Shown here: piece by piece, positions 6,496 through 14,626 of the stretch | Position numbering within the stretch: position 1 is the first letter of the stretch | Layout: every line of letters starts with the position of its first letter | Origin: Bacteroidota bacterium | GTDB taxonomy: Bacteria > Bacteroidota > Ignavibacteria > UBA10030 | Reading direction: 5' to 3' | DNA: 18,683 bases | NCBI GenBank assembly: GCA_003519375.1 | Contig: DOWV01000312.1 | Location: 1-18,683 of the forward strand | Made by a program: the position numbers and the translations under genes | The notes under the pieces: generated by a model | What the model was told of the DNA's origin: nothing | Database searches by the model: none | What the model saw: the letters and a program-made list of their open reading frames with translations, nothing else

Positions 6496-6869
6496 GCCCA
6501 TCTCTTCTCATCTCCTGACATACCGACCTTTTCCGCCCTCCGATTCGCAACGATCGCACAGACTCTTTTTGCATAATCAAGGAGATTGGGCAAAGGGAGT
6601 CTTTCTCAGGTGTTCCCGTTGACCACCAAACTGGACAGGAAAATCGATACCATTTGACTCCTGTTCACGGCAATTTTTCCCATATCCTTGAACAACATTT
6701 CTTTTGTATATTGTATAGATTGAAGGAAGCGAATCGACGGTTGCACCAAGTGTTGTATGTCGATTGCGCATCCACACGGCATGTACTGCCGCCACTGCAG
6801 AACAAGTACGGGCCAGATTACGATAGTGCCGGACGATGAGATGATAGTTTGTGACAGGCGAGATTATTG

Positions 6870-8270
6870 ATGCCTCAGCTAAACGCATCTGAATACCGCA
6901 TCCAGGGAGTCGATCAATCCGGTCGATCAATCCAGCGCTATATTACGTCCCAGTCGATCTTCGCCGCCAGGAAGCGGGCACAGACTCTTGCGAAAACGTA
7001 CGGATGGAAGAATATTTCCGTAGTCAAGAAGAGATCGTACTCATATCGTGTCCTGAGAGGCACCACGCAGATTGATGGCGTTCAAAGCGCGTACTCCAAA
7101 GAAGAAGTTGTTGACGCCCTCCAGAAACTCGGATTCACCGTCAAGAATGTCGGTCGCTTTTACGATGTTCGTTTCGCTGCCTCCCCCGAAGAGGTCGTAA
7201 CGTTCATTGGCACGAGCGCCAAGTTGCTGGAGCAGAAGCTGCCTTACAACGAGATTCTTCAGATCATGTCTACTCATGTTCGTGACAAGAATCTCCGCAG
7301 CGCCCTTCGCGCGATCATCAGGGATCTAAAAGAAGGTGTTGATTCCCGCGAAGCATTCGTCCGGCAGGGAAAGGTTATTGGTCAAGATACTGCACTGATG
7401 CTTGGGATTGCGTCGAAAAGCGGCGACATGAAGACGATCTTCGAGAGCGTCGCCAAATTCGTCGAGCGCCAGGCCGATTTCAAAAAAGGGTTGTTGAGCT
7501 CGATGGTTCTTCCGGCCGTTACCGCCCTCGCGTTGATTGGAGCGCTGGTCTTCTATATCATGTACCTGCTCCCCAAGATGGTGGAAATGCTGGCGCCGGT
7601 GATGGGCGAAATGCCGCCGCTGACTGCCTTTTCGATGGAAGTCAGCGAAATTCTTCAGGACAACATCTGGCTCATCCTGATCTTAACTGCAGCCGCTATC
7701 GGTGCATTCTACGCATATATTGGGACGCTCAACGGCAGAATCTGGTTCGACAAGTGGGTAGTCCGGGTTCCGTACGTCGGTCGCATCCTTAGGAACACCA
7801 GCTCTGAATTGTTCTGTCGAGTCCTTGGCATCCTGTACACATCGGGTGAAAATATCGATGCGATCCATCATGCGGCGGAGGCGAGCAGGAACCGGCATCT
7901 CGAGAGGCAGATGAAGTCCGTGGCGATTCCGACGATGTTGAAGTACGGAACGGAATTCTGGAAAGCGATGGAGATGACAGGCTTTTTCCCGGAGATGATC
8001 ATCTCGCGGTTCCGCACCGCGGCTGAGACGGGAAGCGTCAAATCGACCTCGATGCAGCTGGCCGACTACTACGAGATGGAAAACAGGTATGCGATGAAGA
8101 ACCTGGTGAACGTCATCGAAGTTGCGGTTTCCATGCTTATCATGTTCTCGATGGTGTTTCTGACGCTGCTCTCCTCTGAAACAGCGTCCATCAAGATTCA
8201 GCCGAAGCAGCAGCAACAACAACGATCAAGTACGGTGCCTGACAGTATCGTGGACCTGCGAGTGCAATAG
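6870..8270 (+). CDS. pilC: PilC/GspF-type inner-membrane platform protein
   Basis: A 466-residue GspF-family protein, the membrane platform that transmits motion from the assembly ATPase in type IV pilus and type II secretion machines. Two T2SSF domains are visible, each ending in membrane helices: the first at about 105-235 (with GVDSREAF and GIASKSGDMKTIFESVAKFVERQ), and the second at about 305-440 (with LFCRVLGILYTSGENI, then FRTAAETGS). Membrane segments lie at about 210-235, 265-285 and 413-437. The N-terminal 100 residues form a soluble extension. The C-terminus carries a Gln run (KQQQQQ) and a polar tail. A TTG precedes the ATG directly; I chose the ATG at 6870, with AGGCGAG about 8 nt upstream. 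The ATPase gene follows 7 nt after the stop. The pilC name is by family; GspF is equally fitting. Confidence 0.93.
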   Translation: MPQLNASEYRIQGVDQSGRSIQRYITSQSIFAARKRAQTLAKTYGWKNISVVKKRSYSYRVLRGTTQIDGVQSAYSKEEVVDALQKLGFTVKNVGRFYDVRFAASPEEVVTFIGTSAKLLEQKLPYNEILQIMSTHVRDKNLRSALRAIIRDLKEGVDSREAFVRQGKVIGQDTALMLGIASKSGDMKTIFESVAKFVERQADFKKGLLSSMVLPAVTALALIGALVFYIMYLLPKMVEMLAPVMGEMPPLTAFSMEVSEILQDNIWLILILTAAAIGAFYAYIGTLNGRIWFDKWVVRVPYVGRILRNTSSELFCRVLGILYTSGENIDAIHHAAEASRNRHLERQMKSVAIPTMLKYGTEFWKAMEMTGFFPEMIISRFRTAAETGSVKSTSMQLADYYEMENRYAMKNLVNVIEVAVSMLIMFSMVFLTLLSSETASIKIQPKQQQQQRSSTVPDSIVDLRVQ

Positions 8271-8277
8271 AGCGATC

Positions 8278-10077
8278 ATGACCACGACTACCCCAACCCG
8301 GAAAGCGAAAAGGGAGTTCGGCGACCTGCTCGTCGAAAAGGAGATCATTACAGCCGATCAGCTGCTCTCGGCCCTCGAGATCCTGAGCCGTGAACCGCAT
8401 GAGAAACGGCGGAAACTCCCGCAAGTCCTTGTCGACGATCTCCACGTCGATCGTGACCTGGTGTACGAGGAAATTGCCGACTATTACGCGTTCCGGAAGC
8501 TTCATATCAAAGAAGACGAGTTGAATGACGAGACGCTCGCCTTCATCAGGAAACAGTTGAACGCTCTTCCGGCGACGGTTCGCGGCATGGCGCTGGAGTT
8601 TCGCGCACTGGCGTACACGATGGATCCTGATCGTCCTGAGCGGCTGTTTGTTGTGACGCCTGATCCGACACGGAAAGAAGTGTACTCCATTGCCCGCGCA
8701 TTTCCTTTCCAGAAGTTTGAAATCTGTTATGTCAAACTAAAACAGTGGGAGGATCTCTGGCAGCGGGTGAACATCACGCGGTCGGGGTACGCTGACCTCG
8801 AGTCTGATGCGCGGGATCGGAGAGCGGAGCTCGAAGAAGATGTGGAGATGTACGAGCAGGAGCTGGAAGAGGAGATCAATCGCAGCGGGCTCGTGGACCT
8901 CGTCGAGAATGTTTTTATCGATGCCGTACGGATGGGGGCGAGCGATATTCATGTCATCCCGCGGGGAGAAAAGCGGACAGAGTTCTACTTCCGGGTTGAC
9001 GGCAAACTCACGCTCTGGTACGCAAATACGGAATCGCGGGCTGAAGCGGTTTCTGCCGTGGTCAAAGATCGGGCAATGAACCTTGACCGGTTTGAGCGTA
9101 ACTCAGCCCAGGACGGGTTCGCCCAGTTCATAATCGACAGGAAAACCGTTCGTTTCCGTGTGTCGGTCATACCCACCGTCGGCCGGGAATTGAAGAGTAA
9201 GTACGAATCGATCGTTATCCGCGTTCTCCAGGAGCCGCAGTTCAGCACGCGGCTGGAAGATGTAGGATTCGATCCCTACTCACTCGGAGCATTCCGAAAG
9301 GCAATCACGAAACCGTACGGCATGATCATCGTAACGGGGCCTACGGGGAGCGGCAAGAGCACAACGCTGTTCTCGGCGCTTCGCACCATTATGGATCCCT
9401 CACTCAATGTGATCACGGTTGAGGATCCGGTTGAGTTTTTCATCGAGGGCGCACGGCAGGTGAAGCTCAATCCAAAACTTGATTTTGAGGGCGCTCTTCG
9501 AGCCATCCTGCGACATGATCCTGACATCGTGATGGTGGGTGAAATCCGCGATAGATTGACGGCGGAAATGGCCATCAAGCTTGCGAACACGGGACATTTG
9601 ACGCTCTCCACGCTCCACACAAACGATGCCGCGAGCGCGGTCTCGCGCCTTTACAAGATGGGAGTGGAGCCGTTCCTTATCGCCTACTCCATCAATATCA
9701 TTCTGGCGCAACGACTCGTTCGGAAGCTTTGCGATCGCTGCAAGGTGCCGGTCGACGAACCGGATCTTGAAGCACTCATAAAGCTCGGTATGAAGGAGGA
9801 AGAGGTCGCGGATGCCAAGCTGTACCGGCCCGTCGGGTGTATTAGTTGTCTCAAAGGATACAAGGGGCGAACAGCGATCTATGAGGCCCTGCCGTTCACG
9901 AAAACCATCCGCCAGTTCATCCTGAAGGCGGGCGACATTGTTGACGATGAAGCCATCCGGCAAGAGGGCTTGCGACGCGGAATGCAGTCATTGAGATTTT
10001 CGGGTCTGCAGCTTGTCAGGCGGGGAATTACCACGCTGGAGGAAATCGCTGCAGTGACGATGGAAGATGATGAATAG
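8278..10077 (+). CDS. pilB: PilB/GspE-type assembly ATPase
   Basis: A 599-residue hexameric assembly ATPase expected to drive pilin polymerisation. Order: MshEN/T2SSE_N domain (about 12-170), acidic linker helix (about 176-200), then the N2 and catalytic domains. All hallmarks are present: Walker A GPTGSGKST (354-362, K360), Asp box ITVEDPVEF (from 379), Walker B with E422 in DIVMVGEIRD, His box with H440 and H447, and the zinc-binding pairs C485/C488 and C521/C524. The tetra-cysteine site and N-domain favour an extension ATPase (PilB/GspE) over PilT. The MshEN signature is degenerate (EFGDLLVEKEIITADQLL, Lys where Gly is usual), so c-di-GMP binding is doubtful. Ribosome binding is weak; the gene is probably translated by coupling to pilC. 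A receiver gene follows after 26 nt. Confidence 0.95.
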   Translation: MTTTTPTRKAKREFGDLLVEKEIITADQLLSALEILSREPHEKRRKLPQVLVDDLHVDRDLVYEEIADYYAFRKLHIKEDELNDETLAFIRKQLNALPATVRGMALEFRALAYTMDPDRPERLFVVTPDPTRKEVYSIARAFPFQKFEICYVKLKQWEDLWQRVNITRSGYADLESDARDRRAELEEDVEMYEQELEEEINRSGLVDLVENVFIDAVRMGASDIHVIPRGEKRTEFYFRVDGKLTLWYANTESRAEAVSAVVKDRAMNLDRFERNSAQDGFAQFIIDRKTVRFRVSVIPTVGRELKSKYESIVIRVLQEPQFSTRLEDVGFDPYSLGAFRKAITKPYGMIIVTGPTGSGKSTTLFSALRTIMDPSLNVITVEDPVEFFIEGARQVKLNPKLDFEGALRAILRHDPDIVMVGEIRDRLTAEMAIKLANTGHLTLSTLHTNDAASAVSRLYKMGVEPFLIAYSINIILAQRLVRKLCDRCKVPVDEPDLEALIKLGMKEEEVADAKLYRPVGCISCLKGYKGRTAIYEALPFTKTIRQFILKAGDIVDDEAIRQEGLRRGMQSLRFSGLQLVRRGITTLEEIAAVTMEDDE

Positions 10078-10103
10078 AGTATCAATTATTTGAGGAGTAC
10101 GTT

Positions 10104-10895
10104 ATGAATGCAGGAGGACAATCCGTGGAGAGCCGCACCATTCTCATGGTCGATGACGACGATGCATTTCGGATTGCGATGAAGCAGGCGCTGTCGGCCG
10201 GAGGAAAATACCGCGTTCGTTCCGCCGACTCGGGCGAAGCCGCCATCGATGCGCTTCAGCACGACCGGTTTGACGTGATCCTCCTGGATTATCGTATGCC
10301 AGGAATCTCCGGGCTGAATGTGCTCCAGTGGATGCACGAGCAGAAGCTCGACACGCCGGTGGTGATGATGACAGCGGCGGGCTCGGAAAGCATCGCGGTG
10401 GAGGCAATGAAGCTCGGTGCCTATGACTACGTGCGCAAGGAGCAGGTGGAGGTCGATCACATAGGCATTCTCATTGACGGCGTCTATGAGCGATATCTTT
10501 TCCGGAAGGAAAAGGACCGGCGCGAAGCAATCGAGCGTGAGCGGGAGAAAAGTCTCATCGCCATCGAGACATTCCACAGCACGCTGGCGTCTATTGCACA
10601 GATCGTCAACAACTCGCTTTCCATGGTTTCGCTTAACATTCAGGAACACGAATCCAAGGTTAGACCCTTTGTCACCGATGAGGGGCAGCAGCGACTCGGC
10701 CAAGTATTTGCTGATCTGAGGCAGGAGTACAGTGTTATTGCGTCGGCGGTGAAATCCATGCTTGACATGGCAAATGTTCTTCATGGGAACTTTACAGACG
10801 CGAACTACGCGCAGAGACTTCACGATATGCTGAACGGAAACCTTCGGAACGCCCAGGAACGCAAGATGCAGTTCACATTTCCAAAGAAGCCGTGA
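10104..10895 (+). CDS. Response regulator with helical, His-containing C-terminal domain
   Basis: A 263-residue protein. Residues 11-125 are a complete receiver: D17-D20 acidic pocket, phosphoacceptor D62 in VILLDYRMPG, T90, K112. Residues 126-150 form a charged helix (FRKEKDRREAIEREREK). Residues 150-255 are predicted all-helical with no DNA-binding motif, and contain H158 in ETFHSTLASIAQIVNNSL. This faintly recalls the dimerisation helix of a histidine kinase or a phosphotransfer domain, but no ATPase part follows. It may be an output adaptor acting on the pilus motor just upstream. AGGAG (10093-10097) supports the start. It is most likely in the pilC-pilB operon. Confidence 0.88.
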   Translation: MNAGGQSVESRTILMVDDDDAFRIAMKQALSAGGKYRVRSADSGEAAIDALQHDRFDVILLDYRMPGISGLNVLQWMHEQKLDTPVVMMTAAGSESIAVEAMKLGAYDYVRKEQVEVDHIGILIDGVYERYLFRKEKDRREAIEREREKSLIAIETFHSTLASIAQIVNNSLSMVSLNIQEHESKVRPFVTDEGQQRLGQVFADLRQEYSVIASAVKSMLDMANVLHGNFTDANYAQRLHDMLNGNLRNAQERKMQFTFPKKP

Positions 10896-10988
10896 ACGGT
10901 TGGGCGGAACAGCCTTCACCCTCTGTTGAACCGTCATAAGTAGTGAAGCGTCTCGCGCAGGGTCTCGACGGCGTACAAGGAAGATGAA

Positions 10989-11570
10989 ATGAATCTCGGG
11001 CAGACCATGATCACGCTTGGCATGTTTATTCTGCTCATGATGACAGTGATTAGTGCAAATCGCATCTTGATCGAGAACGCAGAAACGGCCACACAAACCG
11101 ATGCCTTGGCCTCAGCTTCTGTGCTCTCGAACAATCTCTTTGCAGAGATTATGCGTAAGCCATTCGACCAAAATGTCGTGATTGACACAACGGCGGCGAC
11201 GTGGCGCCAGGACACGACTGGAATCAAAATCTCATCTGAGTCCAGCCTGAGTCCCTATAATGGTTCGAAGTGGGGTGTGAGAGGGCGTTTGACACTTCCA
11301 GACGACACAACTGGTAACAACGGTAATTACCGGTCGCGAACGATTTTGAAAGACATTGATGATTACGATGGTTATTCCAGGACTGCAAGAGTTGTCATCA
11401 GACCAGGGGAGACCGTTAGTTACACAATTGCCGTGACGGTGTATTATGTCGTATGGTCGGCTCCGGATGTATTGACGTCGACACAAACATTTTTCAAAAA
11501 AGTTGGCATAACAGTGACGCAATCCCAATACGGGGTTAGCCAGGTATATTCCGCGGTGGCATCCTATTGA
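10989..11570 (+). CDS. Pilin-like N-anchored protein C (unrecognised family)
   Basis: A 193-residue protein. It has a very short leader (MNLG), a hydrophobic helix (about 5-23, TMITLGMFILLMMTVISA), a helical continuation (ILIENAETATQTDALASASVLSNNLFAEI) and a beta-rich, Thr/Ser/Tyr-rich head. This layout matches pseudopilins and minor pilins. Gly4 could be the -1 residue of a prepilin site, but the +5 residue is Thr9, not Glu. AAGGAAG (about 10978-10984) supports the ATG. It lies between a receiver gene and the long-helix protein in a motor-kinase block, so a role as minor subunit or assembly initiator is plausible. I do not recognise a named family. Confidence 0.72.
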   Translation: MNLGQTMITLGMFILLMMTVISANRILIENAETATQTDALASASVLSNNLFAEIMRKPFDQNVVIDTTAATWRQDTTGIKISSESSLSPYNGSKWGVRGRLTLPDDTTGNNGNYRSRTILKDIDDYDGYSRTARVVIRPGETVSYTIAVTVYYVVWSAPDVLTSTQTFFKKVGITVTQSQYGVSQVYSAVASY

Positions 11571-11908
11571 ATGACATTCGGAACACAGAAATGGATAACT
11601 GGCCCGTCGTGATTATGAGTGGTTTCTGGCTCTGGTGAAGTCGGAACGACCGTTTCACGGCGTGAGATCAATCAGTTACCACTCAGGTTTTTGTCACATG
11701 GATAGATGAGAAACTCAGGCTCCGATCGGAGTAGTCAAGAGCTCATCGGAAGGCGATTTCGAGGTTTTGGCGGTTATCAACTCTCGAAATCGCCTTATTT
11801 GTCTCAGCCTGAGCGGTTCGGGTGAGGGCCTGTTGAACGCAGGTTCTTTCTTTTGAGGCAATTTTTATGCACTATTGCGCCAAATAATTTGAAAAGGGAG
11901 CAATCCGG
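11571..11908. other. Gap with a strong hairpin, upstream of the long-helix protein gene
   Basis: No gene is visible in these 338 bp. It contains a perfect 12-bp palindrome CTCCGATCGGAG (11720-11731), the direct repeat ACTCAGG (11691-11697 and 11714-11720 region) and a 14-bp-stem hairpin at 11750-11796. The segment after the hairpin, about 110 bp up to the GTG start, probably holds the promoter of the next gene, though no clear -10/-35 pair stands out. Confidence 0.5.
11750..11796 (+). terminator. Strong hairpin, likely terminator after pilin-like gene C
   Basis: AAGGCGATTTCGAG (11750-11763) pairs perfectly with CTCGAAATCGCCTT (11783-11796), a 14-bp stem with a 19-nt loop, followed by ATTTGT. 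The stem is strong, but the loop is long and the T-run short. It may terminate the pilC-pilB operon, work on both strands, or be a palindromic repeat. Confidence 0.5.
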
Positions 11909-14140
11909 GTGCTCTTCCACACAGGCCCCGGTGGTGCTGGTGCACAGTTGGTCCCTCCGCGTCCAGAATCGACAAATCACGATCACACGGCGGGAAATAG
12001 TCGTCAGTCCCAGGTTGTTGTGTCGTCGAAAACCCTAAATACCGTTCAGGATCTCTCGAAACTGAATTCTGCAAAGGATGCCGCACGGCAGTGTTTGCTT
12101 GCGGCTGACAAATTCCTTAAGGAATCCCAATTCGAACTGGCGAAACAACAGCTCGATAAAGCGCGCGAGCTCGATCCTTCAAACGCGTATATCTTTGCCT
12201 TCCAGGACAGAATCACGCATTTCGAAGAGGCGAGGAAGAAAGAAGCTGCGGCGAAAGCTGCAGTTCCGCCCCCAACTCCGCCAAAAGAGCATACAATTCC
12301 GAAACCGGCACCTGCACCGAAGCCCACGCCGCCCGCGACATCTTCAAAGCAGGCGAAACCTGCGCCGGGCGCTGTCACCGCAGAGAATGCACCCCCCGCT
12401 GAGTCAGACCAGGCCCGGCTTGCTGAGGAGCGGAAACGTCAGGAGGCAATCCGTATTCTTGGCGAGCTTCGGCAAAAAGAAGCCGCCGAGCGCGTTGCCG
12501 CGGAAATGCAGAAAAAGCGGGAGTACGAGGCGCTTGCAGCGGCGGAGGAACAGCGCCGGAGAGAACTGGAAATGCGCGTTGAAACAGATCGACAGCGTCA
12601 ACGCGAGCTTGAAGCACGACTCGCCGCGGAAACCGAACGGCGGCGAGAAGAGGACAATCGTACCCTGGAAGAACGGCGCCGCAGGGAGCTCGAGTCGAGA
12701 GCGAATGCCGAAGAGCAGCGCCGGCGGGAACTTGAGTCCCGTGTCTATGAGGAGGAACGGAAGCGCAAGGAGCTTGAAGACCGCATTGCGCACGAAGAAC
12801 GGCGTGTGCGGGAAACGGAAGTCCGGGCCGCCGAAGAGCAGCGAAGGCGCGAATACGAAATACGTACTGCTGCAGAAGAGCAGAAGCGCAGGGAGCTCGA
12901 AGCGCGAATAGCCGCCGAAGAACAGAGGCGGAAAGAGATGGAAGCCCGCATCGCGGCTGAAGAACAGCGGTTCCGCGAAGAGATGGCGCGCAAGGAAGAG
13001 GAACGGAAACGGCGCGAGCTGGAAGCAAAGGCGGCCATGGAAGAGCAAATACGCCGGGAACTTGAACAGCGGGTGGCCGAAGAAGAAAAGAAGCGAAAAG
13101 AGCTGGAGCGCAAGGCGGCAACCGAGGAGATGCGGAGAAAAGATATCGAGTCTCGCATCGTTCAGGAAGAAGAGCGGCGGAAGCAATTCGAAGATCTGGC
13201 CGCCTCCGAGGAGCGTCTCCGGAGGCAGCTCGAAGAAAAAATGAGGGAGGAGTTTCGCCGCCAACAGGAAGAAACCCGTCTGGCGGAGGAGCTGCGCCGC
13301 AGGGACGCGGAAGCAAGGGTCCAGCAGGAGCAGAAGAAACTCAAAGACATGCAGCGGCAGGTCGAGGAGCTCACGCGGGCCCTTGAACAGGAAAAGCGCG
13401 CTCGCGATGAAGTCAGCAGGCTCGGTCTCCAGAGTCCGGTCAAACAGTTGCGGGAAGCGCTCGAGCGTGCGTGGGAAAACGGTGCGCCGGATGACCCGGC
13501 AGCACAACCGCTCCACCAGCAGGCACTTGACCTGGCCATTCCCCCGGAAGTCGAGCAGTCGATTATCCGTGAAGTGAAGCTCGAGATGTACAGCAAGGCC
13601 GTGAAAGCGGTCATCGCGAAGAAAAAACTGCTTCGGAGTTCCTCTTCAACGCTGGAGTGGCTCCGGAAGGTCTATCAGGTCAGCGTGGCGGAGTACCTTG
13701 AAAACGAATCAAAATTCCTTCTCGATCTCGTTGCCGACCAGTACAAGGGAACCATCCTGTTGGTCTCAAAAACGATCGGTTCGAAGGAAGATCTCACGCC
13801 GAAGCTGAAGTCCTCAGGATTTGCCGTGGTTCAGGCGACAACGCCCGAGAACGCCCTGGAGAAGATCGAAAAGGTCAATCCGAACATCATCATTTGTGAC
13901 ACCGATTTTCCCGGCGGACTCAGCGGAATCAAGTTTCTCCACGTGCTGCGTGTGAATTCGAAGTTCAATTACATACCATTTGTCCTCATCGGTGAGGCGG
14001 GCGAAATCGCCCAGCTCAAATCCTCCGAGTTGAAGCCCAATGAATCGGCCATCAAGTATCCGGTCGACTACGAGGAGCTCATGAATGTGATGAATGAGAA
14101 ACTGACCTGGTTCAGAGAGTATATTTCGTCTCTTAAATAA
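11909..14140 (+). CDS. Long E/R/K-helix protein with N-terminal TPR-like segment and C-terminal pseudo-receiver
   Basis: A 743-residue soluble protein. Residues about 50-112 hold one TPR-like helical pair (FELAKQQLDKARELDPSNAY). Residues about 118-170 are Pro/Ala-rich. Residues about 167-505 are one highly charged helix with a 14-residue period (units such as EEQRRRELEARIAA). Residues about 510-610 are helical. Residues 613-735 fold like a receiver. That receiver keeps D664 (ICDTDFPGG) and K716 but has S620-K621 in place of the acidic pair and G695 for the switch Thr, so phosphorylation is unlikely. Combining a receiver-like domain with a long coil recalls FrzS and AglZ of Myxococcus (domain order reversed), which act in pilus or gliding control. 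The GTG start is chosen because AGGGAG (11895-11900) lies 8 nt upstream. It could also be a scaffold or tether for the motor. Confidence 0.85.
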   Translation: MLFHTGPGGAGAQLVPPRPESTNHDHTAGNSRQSQVVVSSKTLNTVQDLSKLNSAKDAARQCLLAADKFLKESQFELAKQQLDKARELDPSNAYIFAFQDRITHFEEARKKEAAAKAAVPPPTPPKEHTIPKPAPAPKPTPPATSSKQAKPAPGAVTAENAPPAESDQARLAEERKRQEAIRILGELRQKEAAERVAAEMQKKREYEALAAAEEQRRRELEMRVETDRQRQRELEARLAAETERRREEDNRTLEERRRRELESRANAEEQRRRELESRVYEEERKRKELEDRIAHEERRVRETEVRAAEEQRRREYEIRTAAEEQKRRELEARIAAEEQRRKEMEARIAAEEQRFREEMARKEEERKRRELEAKAAMEEQIRRELEQRVAEEEKKRKELERKAATEEMRRKDIESRIVQEEERRKQFEDLAASEERLRRQLEEKMREEFRRQQEETRLAEELRRRDAEARVQQEQKKLKDMQRQVEELTRALEQEKRARDEVSRLGLQSPVKQLREALERAWENGAPDDPAAQPLHQQALDLAIPPEVEQSIIREVKLEMYSKAVKAVIAKKKLLRSSSSTLEWLRKVYQVSVAEYLENESKFLLDLVADQYKGTILLVSKTIGSKEDLTPKLKSSGFAVVQATTPENALEKIEKVNPNIIICDTDFPGGLSGIKFLHVLRVNSKFNYIPFVLIGEAGEIAQLKSSELKPNESAIKYPVDYEELMNVMNEKLTWFREYISSLK

Positions 14141-14184
14141 GGCAAGATCGAGTAGAGTACTTCTCGAACAAGAGGAGATCGTGT

Positions 14185-14556
14185 ATGAGCAAAGTGGTAT
14201 TACTGGTCGAAGACGATGAAGACAACAGGGATCTGGTGGCCTTCGTGATTGCCAGGAGCAGGATGGATGTCGAGTTGGTTCTTGCAGAGAATGGCCAGGA
14301 GGCGCTTGACAAGTGCTTCGCGAAACCGCCGGACCTGATTCTCATGGACATGCAGATGCCAGTGATGGACGGTTGGAATGCGGTGCCGATACTCAAGGCG
14401 GACAACCGGACAAAAAACATCCCGATCATTGCATTCACAGCTCAGGCAAAACCGGAAGACAAAGCGCGGGCCCGCGAGATGGGATGTATCGACTACTATA
14501 CGAAGCCGATGGATCCCGAAGAGCTTCTCGCACTCGTGCAGAAATATCTGAAGTGA
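14185..14556 (+). CDS. Single-domain CheY/DivK-like response regulator
   Basis: A 123-residue stand-alone receiver with all active-site residues: D10-D11, phosphoacceptor D55 in LILMDMQMPVMDG, T85 and K107 (YYTKPMDPEEL). There is no output domain, so it should act by protein contact or as a shuttle in a phosphorelay. AGGAGA (14171-14176) lies before the ATG. It sits between the pseudo-receiver scaffold and the hybrid kinase; the two kinases downstream are the natural phosphate sources, and the motor or the scaffold are possible partners (inference). Confidence 0.93.
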   Translation: MSKVVLLVEDDEDNRDLVAFVIARSRMDVELVLAENGQEALDKCFAKPPDLILMDMQMPVMDGWNAVPILKADNRTKNIPIIAFTAQAKPEDKARAREMGCIDYYTKPMDPEELLALVQKYLK

Positions 14557-14626
14557 CCCTGCGCATCAGGCCGGGCTTGCTGTTCTGAACGAAGTTGCAC
14601 AACCACATTTGAGCTGACAGGCGACT

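Larger units (their letters stand above)
6229..6869. other. Long gap before pilC, no convincing gene
   Basis: This is 641 bp without a frame I can support. Short frames on both strands lack domains and ribosome binding sites. Visible structure: a perfect 16-bp palindrome TTCAGCCATGGCTGAA (6444-6459), a hairpin GGTTCG-CTCTG-CGAACC (6479-6495), and an AT-rich, promoter-like patch near 6680-6720 (TTGAAC at 6688 and overlapping TATATT/TATAGA). The gap may separate the pilin-like operon from the motor operon, carry a long 5' leader, or hold a decayed gene. Confidence 0.45.

Noticed and set aside
6229..6869. A c-di-GMP (GEMM) riboswitch upstream of pilC
   Set aside because: Such switches often precede pilus genes, but I could not find the conserved GEMM core sequence in this gap or in 11571-11908.
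10896..10934. Hairpin ACGGTT / AACCGT after the receiver gene as a terminator
   Set aside because: It has only a 6-bp stem, a loop of over 25 nt and no T-run; read-through to the third pilin-like gene is just as likely.
12500..13400. DNA repeats in the charged-helix region as a possible tandem repeat array
   Set aside because: The 42-bp period is visible mainly at protein level; the DNA units differ widely, so this is selection on a helix pattern and not a recent satellite.
12375..13516. Two overlapping long open frames on the minus strand (313 and 370 codons) opposite the charged helix
   Set aside because: They are products of the repeated Glu/Arg codons of the real gene. Their Leu/Phe/Pro/Ala-rich translations are what antisense reading of that repeat would give.
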